Positions 1 through 6,131 of a DNA stretch of 15,192 nt are shown one piece after another. A program made the position numbers and the translations under genes. The stretch spans positions 1 to 15,192 of the forward strand of contig JANNOJ010000064.1 of assembly GCA_031399025.1 (NCBI GenBank), read 5' to 3'. The notes below the pieces were generated by a model. It was not told the origin of the DNA, did not search any database, and worked only from the letters and a program-made list of their open reading frames with translations. How positions within the stretch are numbered: position 1 is the stretch's first letter; every line of letters starts with the position of its first letter. The DNA comes from CBDBZL01 sp031399025 (lineage in GTDB: Bacteria; Pseudomonadota; Alphaproteobacteria; Sphingomonadales; Sphingomonadaceae).

Positions 1-300
1 CGCGGCGCCGGTTGCGAGGCAGGTGATCCGGATCGCTGCCCGCCGCTCCAGTGGCGTCTCAGGCCAAAGCGTGCCGCGCGACATAGCTTCGAGATGTTCG
101 ATAATGGCGGCGCTCTCGATGAGCGAATCCCCTTCATCGAGCACCAATACCGGCACCCGGCGCAGCGGATTATAGCGCGCGATCTTGTCGCCATCGGCAA
201 ACACCGACCAGGGCAGATGCTGGTAGGCAACACCGAACAGCCGCATGGCGACCGCCACGCGCCGCACGAAAGGTGAGTCATACTGCCCGATTAGCCGCAC
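1..300 (-). CDS. Glutathione S-transferase family protein, N-terminal 100 residues (gene runs off the left edge)
   Basis: Reading minus from a GTG at 300 gives 100 open codons to the window edge. The fragment is the thioredoxin-like N-terminal domain of a glutathione S-transferase. It has the opening LIGQYDSPFVRRV (residues 3-15), the RVPVL segment with the conserved cis-proline (48-52), and the glutathione-contacting E-S pair in IESAAIIEHL (61-70). The GTG is chosen because GGAG lies 8 nt upstream and the family normally begins two or three residues before this beta strand; no ATG fits. GSTs conjugate or reduce electrophiles with glutathione in the cytosol, but the substrate cannot be told from this part. 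The C-terminal helical domain is outside the window. It lies downstream of the tRNA-Gln gene on the same strand. Confidence 0.85.
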   Translation of the reverse strand, partial: MRLIGQYDSPFVRRVAVAMRLFGVAYQHLPWSVFADGDKIARYNPLRRVPVLVLDEGDSLIESAAIIEHLEAMSRGTLWPETPLERRAAIRITCLATGAA

Positions 301-376
301 GTTCTTGGCTCCCAGGTTATTCGGCCGGAACGATAGGTGCGCACGTCGCTCAGAGGCAAGCGAGGATCGATGCGAC

Positions 377-450
377 TGGATGCCCCGCGAGGATTCGAAC
401 CTCGATTGACGGAGTCAGAGTCCGTAGTCTTACCATTAGACGACAGGGCA
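377..450 (-). tRNA. tRNA-Gln (anticodon CTG), CCA encoded
   Basis: The minus strand folds as a complete cloverleaf. The acceptor stem TGCCCTG pairs with CGGGGCA, including one T-G pair. The D arm is GTCT/AGAC, and the anticodon stem ACGGA/TCCGT encloses loop CTCTGAC, giving anticodon CTG that reads CAG. The T arm is CGAGG-TTCGAAT-CCTCG. The discriminator is T, followed by a genomically encoded CCA at 377-379. The total is 74 nt. Confidence 0.96.
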
Positions 451-462
451 AAAGGCGCGCGC

Positions 463-491
463 CCCTAACCCGCCGGCGGCTGGCGGGTCAA
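463..491 (-). promoter_or_regulatory. Promoter of the tRNA-Gln gene
   Basis: On the minus strand TTGACC (491-486) is separated by exactly 17 nt from TTAGGG (468-463), a good sigma70-type pair. The discriminator after the -10 is GCGCGCG, as is common in stable-RNA promoters under stringent control. The start would fall about 5-7 nt before the tRNA 5' end. A 7-bp inverted repeat (ACCCGCC/GGCGGGT, 468-488) lies within the spacer and -10 edge; I read it as incidental. Confidence 0.6.
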
Positions 492-604
492 GCGCCATCG
501 CCGCTTGCGCTCGTGGCGCCCGCCCCCATCCCGCTGCCTGCAAGCGCCGCTGAATCACCCGGGGCAGGGCCCCGGCGAGCGTGAACTTGCCGAGAGCGCC
601 ACAT

Positions 605-626
605 TACGTTAACCTGAACGTAGGTT
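605..626. promoter_or_regulatory. Nested inverted repeats upstream of ppx, possible operator
   Basis: TACGTT (605-610) and AACGTA (617-622) form a 6-bp inverted repeat with a 6-nt spacer. Overlapping it, AACCT (611-615) and AGGTT (622-626) form a second. A weak plus-strand promoter, TTAACC (609-614) then TATCTG (631-636) with a 16-nt gap, would overlap both. The position, 46-67 nt before the ppx ATG, suits a transcription-factor site. No regulator can be named. Confidence 0.35.
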
Positions 627-671
627 CCCGTATCTGACGGGTGGAAAGAGTGAAGAAAGTAGCGTTCGGTC

Positions 672-1883
672 ATGGCGGATTTTACTCCGCCGGTCGGGTG
701 CGGCGGGCCGGCCGGCTCCGCGCGGGGCAGCAACGATGCGCCCCGGGCAGCGGGCCAGGGTCCCGGCGGCGCCGCCGGTGGCGACAACGGGCACGAGCCC
801 GCTAGCGACAAGATCGCGGACCACCAACCCGGGCGACGGCGGCCGCAGCAGGCCTACGCCGCGATCGATCTTGGCACCAACAATTGCCGCCTGCTCATCG
901 CCCGCCCGGCCGATGCCAATTTCGTCGTGATCGATGCCTTCAGCCGCGTGGTGCGCCTGGGCGAAGGGCTGGCGCAGACCGGTCGCCTCAGCGACGCGGC
1001 GATGGACCGGGCGGTGGGCGCGCTCAGGATCTGCGCCGAGAAGCTGCGCCGACGCAGCGTCCACCTGGCCCGCTCGGTCGCGACCGAGGCCTGCCGAAGG
1101 GCGGCGAACGGCGAGGCGTTCATCGATCGGGTGCGGCGCGAGACCGGCATCGTGCTCGACGTCATCTCCGCCCAGGAGGAGGCGCGGCTGGCGGTGCTGG
1201 GCTGCCACATCCTGTTGGAGGACGGCGTCGGCCCGGCGGTCATCTTCGACATCGGCGGCGGCTCGACCGAGCTGGTGCTGATCGAGCCCGGCGGGCCGGT
1301 GCCGCGCATCCTCGATTGGCAATCGGTGCCCTGGGGGGTCGTCTCGCTCAGCGAGACCGTACCCGACCAGCCCGGTGAGGACGATGCCGCCCGCCTCGCC
1401 CGCTACGCCCGGATGAAGCGCCTGGTGACCGACAGCTTCGCCGAATTCGCCGCCCGGATCGCCCCCAGCCGCACGTCCGATTTGCGCCTGTTGGGCACCA
1501 GCGGCACCGTGACCACGCTCGCCAGCGTCCACCTCGACCTGCCGCAATACGACCGCGCGGCGGTGGACGGGCTCATCGTTCCGGCCCGCGCCATGCGCAG
1601 CATCGCCGCCCGCCTGTCCGCGCTGGCGCCGGCCGAGCGCAGCCTGCTGCCGTGCATCGGCAACGAACGGGCCGATCTGGTGGTGGCCGGCTGCGCCATC
1701 CTGGAAGCCATCCTCGACATCTGGCCGGCCCCGCGCCTCGGGGTGGCCGATCGCGGCATCCGCGAAGGCATCCTGCGCAGCCTGATGGCCGCCGATGCCG
1801 AGGGGCTGGAAGCGCAGGCCGCGTTGCAGCGGATCCAGGCGGGCGGGCGCGCAGGCGCCGGCAACGGCGCCCTGGGCGCATGA
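672..1883 (+). CDS. ppx: Ppx/GppA family exopolyphosphatase
   Basis: 403-residue cytosolic phosphatase of the Ppx/GppA (ASKHA-fold) family, which removes phosphate from polyphosphate or from pppGpp. The phosphate-1 loop AIDLGTNNCRLLI is at residues 64-76, RSVATEA at 134-140, the catalytic-region SAQEEARLAVLG at 166-177 (glutamates 169/170), and the phosphate-2 loop FDIGGGSTEL at 192-201. A GTSGTVTTLA segment follows further on. Only the phosphatase domains are present, without the extra C-terminal HD-type domain of long Ppx proteins. The first ~60 residues are a Gly/Ala/Pro-rich low-complexity extension, so the true start might be later, although the ATG at 672 is the only obvious one. The stop overlaps the rlmE start (ATGA, 1880-1883), so the two are translationally coupled. 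Polyphosphatase versus pppGpp activity cannot be decided. Confidence 0.9.
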   Translation: MADFTPPVGCGGPAGSARGSNDAPRAAGQGPGGAAGGDNGHEPASDKIADHQPGRRRPQQAYAAIDLGTNNCRLLIARPADANFVVIDAFSRVVRLGEGLAQTGRLSDAAMDRAVGALRICAEKLRRRSVHLARSVATEACRRAANGEAFIDRVRRETGIVLDVISAQEEARLAVLGCHILLEDGVGPAVIFDIGGGSTELVLIEPGGPVPRILDWQSVPWGVVSLSETVPDQPGEDDAARLARYARMKRLVTDSFAEFAARIAPSRTSDLRLLGTSGTVTTLASVHLDLPQYDRAAVDGLIVPARAMRSIAARLSALAPAERSLLPCIGNERADLVVAGCAILEAILDIWPAPRLGVADRGIREGILRSLMAADAEGLEAQAALQRIQAGGRAGAGNGALGA

Positions 1884-2575
1884 CCCGCGCGCGCGCCGAT
1901 GGCGACCGCCGGGTGAAGACCGCGCGCAAGCGCACCGCCTCGTCCACCGCCTGGCTGCAGCGCCAGCTCGACGATCCCTATGTCCGCCAGGCCCGGGCCG
2001 AGGGCTACCGCAGCCGCGCCGCCTACAAGCTGATCGAGCTCGACGAGCGCTTCCGCCTGCTCGCCGGCGGGCGCCGGGTGGTCGATCTGGGCCTTGCCCC
2101 CGGCGGCTGGGCGCAGGTGGTGCGCCAGCGCGCGGCCGGCGCAAGAATCGTGGGCATCGACCTGCTCGAAGTCGAGCCGATCGCCGGGGTCGCCATCCTC
2201 CAGCTCGATTTCCTCGATCCGGCCGCGCCCGCCCGGCTGCTCGCCGAGCTGGGCGGCGCGCCCGACCTGGTGCTGTCGGACATGGCCGCCAACACCGTGG
2301 GCCACAAGCAGACCGACCACCTGCGCACCATGGGCCTGGTGGAAGCCGCCGCCGCTTTCGCCCTCGACGTGCTGGCGCCGGGCGGGGCCTTCGTCGCCAA
2401 GGTGCTCGCCGGCGGCACCGACACCGAGCTGCTCGCGCTCCTGAAGCGCCATTTCGCCACCGTGAAGCACGCCAAGCCACCGGCGAGCCGCAAGGGCTCG
2501 TCGGAATGGTACGTGGTGGCGCAGGGGTTCAAGGGACGCGCGAGCCAATTGCCTGGGTCAGGCGAGCGCGACTGA
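1880..2575 (+). CDS. rlmE: 23S rRNA (uridine-2552-2'-O)-methyltransferase RlmE (FtsJ/RrmJ)
   Basis: 231-residue SAM-dependent methyltransferase that modifies U2552 of 23S rRNA in the A-loop during late 50S assembly. The family's K-D-K-E catalytic set is complete: Lys50 (SRAAYKL), Asp134 (DLVLSDMA), Lys174 (AFVAKVLAGG) and Glu209 (SSEWYVV). The SAM-binding loop VVDLGLAPGGW is at residues 67-77 and the second SAM strand VGID at 91-94. The N-terminal ~25 residues are basic (RRVKTARKR), as in other alphaproteobacterial members, and may contact rRNA. The start at 1880 overlaps the ppx stop by 4 nt, so it is probably translated from the ppx mRNA. Length and domain order are normal. Confidence 0.95.
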   Translation: MTRARADGDRRVKTARKRTASSTAWLQRQLDDPYVRQARAEGYRSRAAYKLIELDERFRLLAGGRRVVDLGLAPGGWAQVVRQRAAGARIVGIDLLEVEPIAGVAILQLDFLDPAAPARLLAELGGAPDLVLSDMAANTVGHKQTDHLRTMGLVEAAAAFALDVLAPGGAFVAKVLAGGTDTELLALLKRHFATVKHAKPPASRKGSSEWYVVAQGFKGRASQLPGSGERD

Positions 2576-2790
2576 CCACGCACGCCGATCTGCCAGCCCT
2601 TCCCCCCATCCGCGCTCGGCGGCCGTAACGGCCCGGTGGGCCTGCGAACAGGGTCATCGGCCAACTCAGGGAAGAACTCGGCCCCGATCACTGCGAAAGC
2701 CGATCACGGCAAGCGGAGCGCACCGACACGCCCGGGAGGCCGATCGCCCGCCGCGCCCTGGATCCACACTCCAAGATCTGCCGGAGTATG

Positions 2791-3231
2791 CTAGAGCATG
2801 TAGCGCATGCGAATGGTCTGCCGCACCGACGCGTCGCCCACGGTGAAGGCGGCATCGCCGAACGAGGGTGGCCCCATGCGGATGCGGGCATCGCGCGAGA
2901 AGCCGAAGCCCTCGCGCGGCATCAAGCCGAGCGCGCGATCGGCCTTGCCGTTGTCGTTCTCGTCATGCAGCAGGGCGATGGCGTAGGTGCCGGGGCGCAC
3001 TCCCGCGAAATCGAGCACCGTGGCCTGGCTCGCCTGCACGACGATCGAATAGGCGTCCGCATCGCCGCGGCAGCGCGGAAAGCGCACCGGGTCGGAGGTC
3101 ATGCAGGCGCGCACCACGCCGCGCTCGGAGCGCAGTTCGGTGATCGCCACGCGCACGTCGATCGTGGTCGGCGGGGCGGCGCTCAGCAGCGCAGGAGCGG
3201 CCAGGAGTGCCGTGACCGGTCGCCAAATCAT
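2791..3231 (-). CDS. DUF2141 family exported protein
   Basis: 146 residues. The start at 3231 gives a hydrophobic leader (MIWRPVTALLAAPALLSAAP) with a likely signal-peptidase site near residue 20, so the protein is probably periplasmic. The remainder fits the DUF2141 beta-sandwich pattern: a strand-rich N-half, then GTYAIALLHDENDNGKAD (acidic HDENxNGKxD turn) and GLMPREGFGFSRDA followed by GPPSFGDAAF. The molecular role of the family is unknown; the acidic turn looks like a possible cation-binding loop. Its start overlaps the stop of the sterol desaturase gene (ATGA, 3228-3231), so both are made from one mRNA and may act on the same envelope lipid process. It converges with rlmE across about 215 bp that hold only a short GGCCG-TAA-CGGCC inverted repeat (2621-2633) and no clear terminator. 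Confidence 0.85.
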   Translation of the reverse strand: MIWRPVTALLAAPALLSAAPPTTIDVRVAITELRSERGVVRACMTSDPVRFPRCRGDADAYSIVVQASQATVLDFAGVRPGTYAIALLHDENDNGKADRALGLMPREGFGFSRDARIRMGPPSFGDAAFTVGDASVRQTIRMRYML

Positions 3232-3989
3232 GCTGCCACCCCTGTTTCCACCCGCGCTTCGGGCAAGCCCGCGCCGACCCGCACGGATAGGCCCCGATCG
3301 GTGCCGCACAGGCGATCCCACCCGCGGAAATAGAGGCCGTAATTGCATCGGTACTCGTCATGATGGCGCTGATGGTGGCTGGCCGTTATCAGCCACTCCC
3401 CGACCCGCGAATGAACGAGGCGGCGCGGAAACATCTCCCAGCCCATGTGGTTGGTGATCCCCATCACCGTCATCACCGCCAGCACCAGGCCGAGCATGGC
3501 CGGATGGATCGGCACCAGCAGCACCAGCGCCGGGATGACCAGCGCGCCGGTGAGCGCCTCGATCGGGTGGAAGCTCATCGCCGCCCAGGCGGTCGGCGGG
3601 CGGCTGGCGTGGTGCACGGCATGGGCGCGGCGGAACCAGGCCGGGCGGTGCATCAGCCGATGGGTCCAGTAGAACCAGGTGTCGTGCGCGAGCAGGTAGA
3701 CGAGCACCGATAGCGGGAGATACCAGAGCGGATAATCGGTCCAGCCGGGGTAGATCTGCGTCCAGCCGCGCTCCTGCCAGCCCCAGGCGACCACGCCGGC
3801 GGGCACGCCGTAGATCGCCGCCGAGAGCAGCGACCAGCCGATCTCGCGGCGGATCTGGGCATCGAGTCCGTGGTAGAGGCCGGGGCGCACATAGCGCGTG
3901 GCCAGCGCGAAGGCGCCGCTCGCCGCCAGATAGCGCAAGCCCACGATCGCCGTCATGGCGAGGGCCGAAAGCAGGATGGCGGGCAGCAT
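3228..3989 (-). CDS. Sterol desaturase / fatty acid hydroxylase family integral membrane protein
   Basis: 253 residues. Three histidine clusters that bind a di-iron centre are intact: HDTWFYWTHRLMH (102-114), HAVHH (123-127) and HHQRHH (205-210), plus NHMGW (180-184). Hydrophobic helices lie at about 3-30, 52-70, 88-100 and 147-178, so the enzyme sits in the inner membrane with the His boxes at the cytosolic face. The family uses O2 to hydroxylate or desaturate lipids, sterols or carotenoids; the substrate is not visible here. The ATG at 3989 is chosen because the protein starts with the first helix and AAGG lies 9 nt upstream; longer in-frame readings overlap mmcB. It lies 41 nt downstream of mmcB on the same strand and overlaps the DUF2141 gene by 4 nt. 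Confidence 0.9.
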   Translation of the reverse strand: MLPAILLSALAMTAIVGLRYLAASGAFALATRYVRPGLYHGLDAQIRREIGWSLLSAAIYGVPAGVVAWGWQERGWTQIYPGWTDYPLWYLPLSVLVYLLAHDTWFYWTHRLMHRPAWFRRAHAVHHASRPPTAWAAMSFHPIEALTGALVIPALVLLVPIHPAMLGLVLAVMTVMGITNHMGWEMFPRRLVHSRVGEWLITASHHQRHHDEYRCNYGLYFRGWDRLCGTDRGLSVRVGAGLPEARVETGVAA

Positions 3990-4030
3990 GGTCCATGCCT
4001 TATGCCCTGCGGACAGGCAAGCCGCCAGCC

Positions 4031-4540
4031 CTAGCCGGGCTCGCCGTCCTGCATGTGCGAACAGTGTGGATCGCGGGCAACAAGCTGGCGCCGCAGCGAT
4101 GCCCGGGCCAGCCGCTCCACCTCCACCCGGCGGCGCGCCGGGGCGAGGGGATGGCTGGGCGCCGGGCGCAGGATCTCGGCGTCGTATTCGTCGGCCACGA
4201 TCACCCCGCAGCACTCGGGCTTGTAGTCGGGCCGCTCGAGCACCGCGCGGTCGAGGTCGGGCGACAGGCCCCAGTAGAACCGGTCGCAGAACTCGAGATA
4301 GTCGGGCCACTTGCCATCGCCCAGCAGATCGGCGCGCGCGGTCTTGATCTCGACGATGACGATTGAGCCGGCCGGATCGATGCCCATCAGGTCGGCGCGG
4401 CGGCCGTTGCGCAGCGGCATTTCGGTGAGGCACCAGATGTCGTTGCGCGCGAGCAACCGGCAGATGCCGCGCGCGACAGCGGCGGAGCGGCGGTCCGGGG
4501 GCGGGGTGGCGATAGCGGCGCGGAATGGCGATTCGGGCAT
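4031..4540 (-). CDS. mmcB: MmcB family DNA repair protein (PD-(D/E)XK-like nuclease fold)
   Basis: 169 residues matching the MmcB family, described in Caulobacter as an SOS-controlled factor for mitomycin C resistance. Restriction-nuclease-like residues are visible: Glu40 (CLTEMP), Asp50 in GRRADLMGI, and Glu64-Ile-Lys66 in IVIVEIKTA. These are followed by the aromatic block KWPDYLEFCDRFYWGL (77-92). They suggest a D...ExK active site that processes damaged DNA in the cytosol. The ATG at 4540 has no Shine-Dalgarno, but the promoter described next would start the mRNA at this codon. A longer reading from 4801 would overlap yggS and adds no family sequence. The LexA box at 4553-4567 predicts SOS induction and so supports the family call. 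Confidence 0.9.
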   Translation of the reverse strand: MPESPFRAAIATPPPDRRSAAVARGICRLLARNDIWCLTEMPLRNGRRADLMGIDPAGSIVIVEIKTARADLLGDGKWPDYLEFCDRFYWGLSPDLDRAVLERPDYKPECCGVIVADEYDAEILRPAPSHPLAPARRRVEVERLARASLRRQLVARDPHCSHMQDGEPG

Positions 4541-4546
4541 GCGCCG

Positions 4547-4575
4547 GCATTCGAACGAAAGAGGAACATGGTCAA
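4547..4575 (-). promoter_or_regulatory. mmcB promoter, predicted leaderless transcript
   Basis: TTGACC (4575-4570), 17 nt, then GAATGC (4552-4547) on the minus strand. The -10 is weak but the -35 and spacing are good. Six nucleotides separate the -10 from the mmcB ATG at 4540, so transcription would begin at or next to the start codon, in line with the missing ribosome-binding site. Confidence 0.55.
4553..4567 (-). promoter_or_regulatory. LexA (SOS) box of mmcB
   Basis: On the minus strand the sequence is GTTC-CTCTTTC-GTTC, a perfect match to the alphaproteobacterial LexA operator GTTC-N7-GTTC. It ends 12 nt before the mmcB ATG and fills most of the spacer between the -35 and -10 elements, a placement where bound LexA would block RNA polymerase. 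Confidence 0.85.
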
Positions 4576-4757
4576 GCCTGGTGAGCCATAGCGGTGAGGT
4601 CCACGGCACTTCCAAGCGATCGGGGCCGAGTTCGCGAGCTATCCCGCGCCACGCCAAGCGAAGTAGCGCCGGGTCAACGATCGCCGCCGGCGGCCTCCAC
4701 CGTTCGCCGGATACGCCGCGAACGGGCTGAACGGCCGCACCGGGCCGCAGACCGGCC

Positions 4758-5447
4758 TCAGCTCCCGCGCGCCCCGAACAGCGCCGTCCCCACGCGCACA
4801 TGCGTGGCGCCCAGCATGATCGCGGTCTCGAAGTCGCCGCTCATGCCCATGCTGCGGCCCCAACGATCATCGGCCGGGCCATGGTCGCGCGCCAGTCTGT
4901 CGAGCAGCGCGAAGAACGGCGCCGGCTCGATCCCGGCGGGCGGCACGCACATCAGCCCGGCGAGCGGGATGTCCGCCCCGCGCGCCGCCGCCAGCAGCGA
5001 TGGCAGCGCGGGGATCGCGCAGCCGCCCTTCTGCGGTTCATCGCCGATATCCACCTGGACGAAGCACCGCACAAGCCGCCCGGTCTTGGCCATCGCCTTC
5101 GCCAGCGCCGTCACCAGGCTCGGCCGGTCGAGCGAGTGGATGGCGTCGAACAGCGCCACGGCGTCCTGCGCCTTGTTCGATTGCAGGCTGCCGACCAGGT
5201 GCAGTTCCAGCCCGGGCGTCCTCTCGCGCAGCGCGGGCCACTTGGCCATTGCCTCCTGCACCCGGTTCTCGCCGAACACAAGCTGGCCGGCCGCGATCAG
5301 CGGCAGGATCGCCTCCGCCCCGTGGGTCTTGCTCACCGCCACCAGCGTCACCTCGGCCACCTCGCGCCGGGCGATGGCGCAGGCCTGGCCGATCCGCCCG
5401 CGCACCCCCGCCAGCGCCTCGCCCGGCGATCTCGCTTTTGTCGTCAT
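4758..5447 (-). CDS. yggS: YggS/PipY family pyridoxal-phosphate-binding homeostasis protein
   Basis: 229 residues, the usual size for this single-domain TIM-barrel protein. It binds PLP without known catalysis and buffers vitamin B6 and amino-/keto-acid pools in the cytosol. The PLP lysine is Lys40 in LVAVSKTH. Other family signatures are FGENRVQEA, LHLVGSLQSNKA (spanning the family's H-x-I-G-x-L-Q-x-N-K motif), SMGMSGDFETAI and the phosphate-binding C-terminus VRVGTALFG. The ATG at 5447 follows the family start; a TTG at 5468 would add seven poorly conserved residues. There is no Shine-Dalgarno, and a TATAGC sits 6 nt before the ATG, so it is probably leaderless. Just after the stop, a GGCCG/CGGCC hairpin (4743-4757) has no T tract. 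Confidence 0.94.
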   Translation of the reverse strand: MTTKARSPGEALAGVRGRIGQACAIARREVAEVTLVAVSKTHGAEAILPLIAAGQLVFGENRVQEAMAKWPALRERTPGLELHLVGSLQSNKAQDAVALFDAIHSLDRPSLVTALAKAMAKTGRLVRCFVQVDIGDEPQKGGCAIPALPSLLAAARGADIPLAGLMCVPPAGIEPAPFFALLDRLARDHGPADDRWGRSMGMSGDFETAIMLGATHVRVGTALFGARGS

Positions 5448-5454
5448 GAAGGCG

Positions 5455-5460
5455 CTATAG
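5455..5460. promoter_or_regulatory. Symmetric CTATAG shared as -10 by yggS and the thiE-like gene
   Basis: The 20-bp gap between two divergent start codons contains one palindromic CTATAG. Exactly 7 nt separate it from the yggS ATG (5447, minus) and 7 nt from the thiE-like ATG (5468, plus). Neither gene has a ribosome-binding site. A -10 at this distance would give leaderless mRNAs in both directions. No convincing -35 hexamer was seen on either side. Confidence 0.45.
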
Positions 5461-5467
5461 GCCCGCA

Positions 5468-6064
5468 ATGCCGCCGCGCCAGACCCGTCCTGAGCCCGGT
5501 CGAAAGGCCCTGCCGCGCCGCTGGCTGGTGTCGGACGCGCGCAACGATCACCTGCTCCAGGCCGCGCTCGCCCGCCTGCCGCGCGGCAGCGGCCTGGTGT
5601 TCCGCCACCACCACCTCGCGCCCGCCCAGCGCCGCGCCCGCTTCAGCGCCCTGCGCCGCCTCTGCCGCCGCCTCGGCCACGGCGTGATCCTCGCCGGCAG
5701 CCCGGCCCAGGCGCGCGCCTGGCGGGCGGACGGCAGCTGCGGCCCACCCGCCGCACTCGCCTTGCGCCGCGCCGGCCTGCTGCGCCTCGCCACCGCCCAC
5801 GATCTGCGCGAGATCGCCGCCGCCAACCGCGCCCGCGTCGATGCCACGCTGCTCTCGCCCGTTTTCCCCACCCGCTCGCACCCGGGCGCACCCACACTGG
5901 GCCCGCTCCGCTTCCGCCTCCTCGCAAATCGCGCCGCCGCCCCCGTCGTCGCGCTGGGCGGCATGACCCGCGCCGCCGCCCGCCGCCTGCGCTGGGCGCG
6001 CTGGGCGGCCATCGACGGGCTCTCGCAACCGCGCTCCCCCGCTCGTCCACGCGGCGATTCTTGA
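5468..6064 (+). CDS. Thiamine phosphate synthase-like (ThiE/TenI superfamily) protein, possibly degenerate
   Basis: 198-residue TIM-barrel protein of the TMP synthase/TenI type. It has the first strand WLVSDARND (19-27), then LATAHDLREI (107-115), the pyrophosphate-side loop LSPVFPTRSHPG (129-140), VALGGM (161-166) and AIDGLS (181-186). True ThiE joins the pyrimidine and thiazole halves of thiamine. Here the Mg-binding region, normally with an N-D pair and a G-Q-x-D motif, reads as an Arg/Ala-rich stretch (70-105) with neither, so catalytic activity is doubtful. It may be a TenI-like or regulatory paralogue. It is not behind the TPP riboswitch that controls thiC further right. The ATG at 5468 lies 7 nt from the shared CTATAG, which suggests a leaderless mRNA. 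Arg content is unusually high throughout. Confidence 0.75.
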   Translation: MPPRQTRPEPGRKALPRRWLVSDARNDHLLQAALARLPRGSGLVFRHHHLAPAQRRARFSALRRLCRRLGHGVILAGSPAQARAWRADGSCGPPAALALRRAGLLRLATAHDLREIAAANRARVDATLLSPVFPTRSHPGAPTLGPLRFRLLANRAAAPVVALGGMTRAAARRLRWARWAAIDGLSQPRSPARPRGDS

Positions 6065-6071
6065 CGCCGAG

Positions 6072-6085
6072 TCGCTCCGGAGCGA
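6072..6085. repeat. Perfect 14-bp palindrome between the thiE-like gene and ftsK
   Basis: TCGCTCCGGAGCGA is a perfect palindrome lying 7 nt after the thiE-like stop and 46 nt before the ftsK ATG. It could be an operator for ftsK or form a small hairpin with a CCGG loop. No T tract follows, so an intrinsic terminator is unlikely. Confidence 0.4.
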
Positions 6086-6131
6086 TGATGTACCCGGCGC
6101 AACCTCCCGCCAACGAAAAGGGAACACGCAC

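Noticed and set aside
468..488. ACCCGCC/GGCGGGT hairpin as a terminator
   Set aside because: It lies upstream of the tRNA on its own strand, within the promoter spacer, and has no T tract.
609..2480. 623-codon open frame on the minus strand across ppx and rlmE
   Set aside because: Arg/Gly/Ala-rich composition with no domain, and it lies opposite two well-recognised genes.
2576..2790. Possible gene or bidirectional terminator between rlmE and DUF2141
   Set aside because: No open frame with plausible composition; the only stem (2621-2633) is short and lacks T runs in both directions.
4541..4801. N-terminal extension of mmcB to 4801
   Set aside because: It would overlap yggS, adds non-family residues, and would place the LexA box and promoter inside the coding region.
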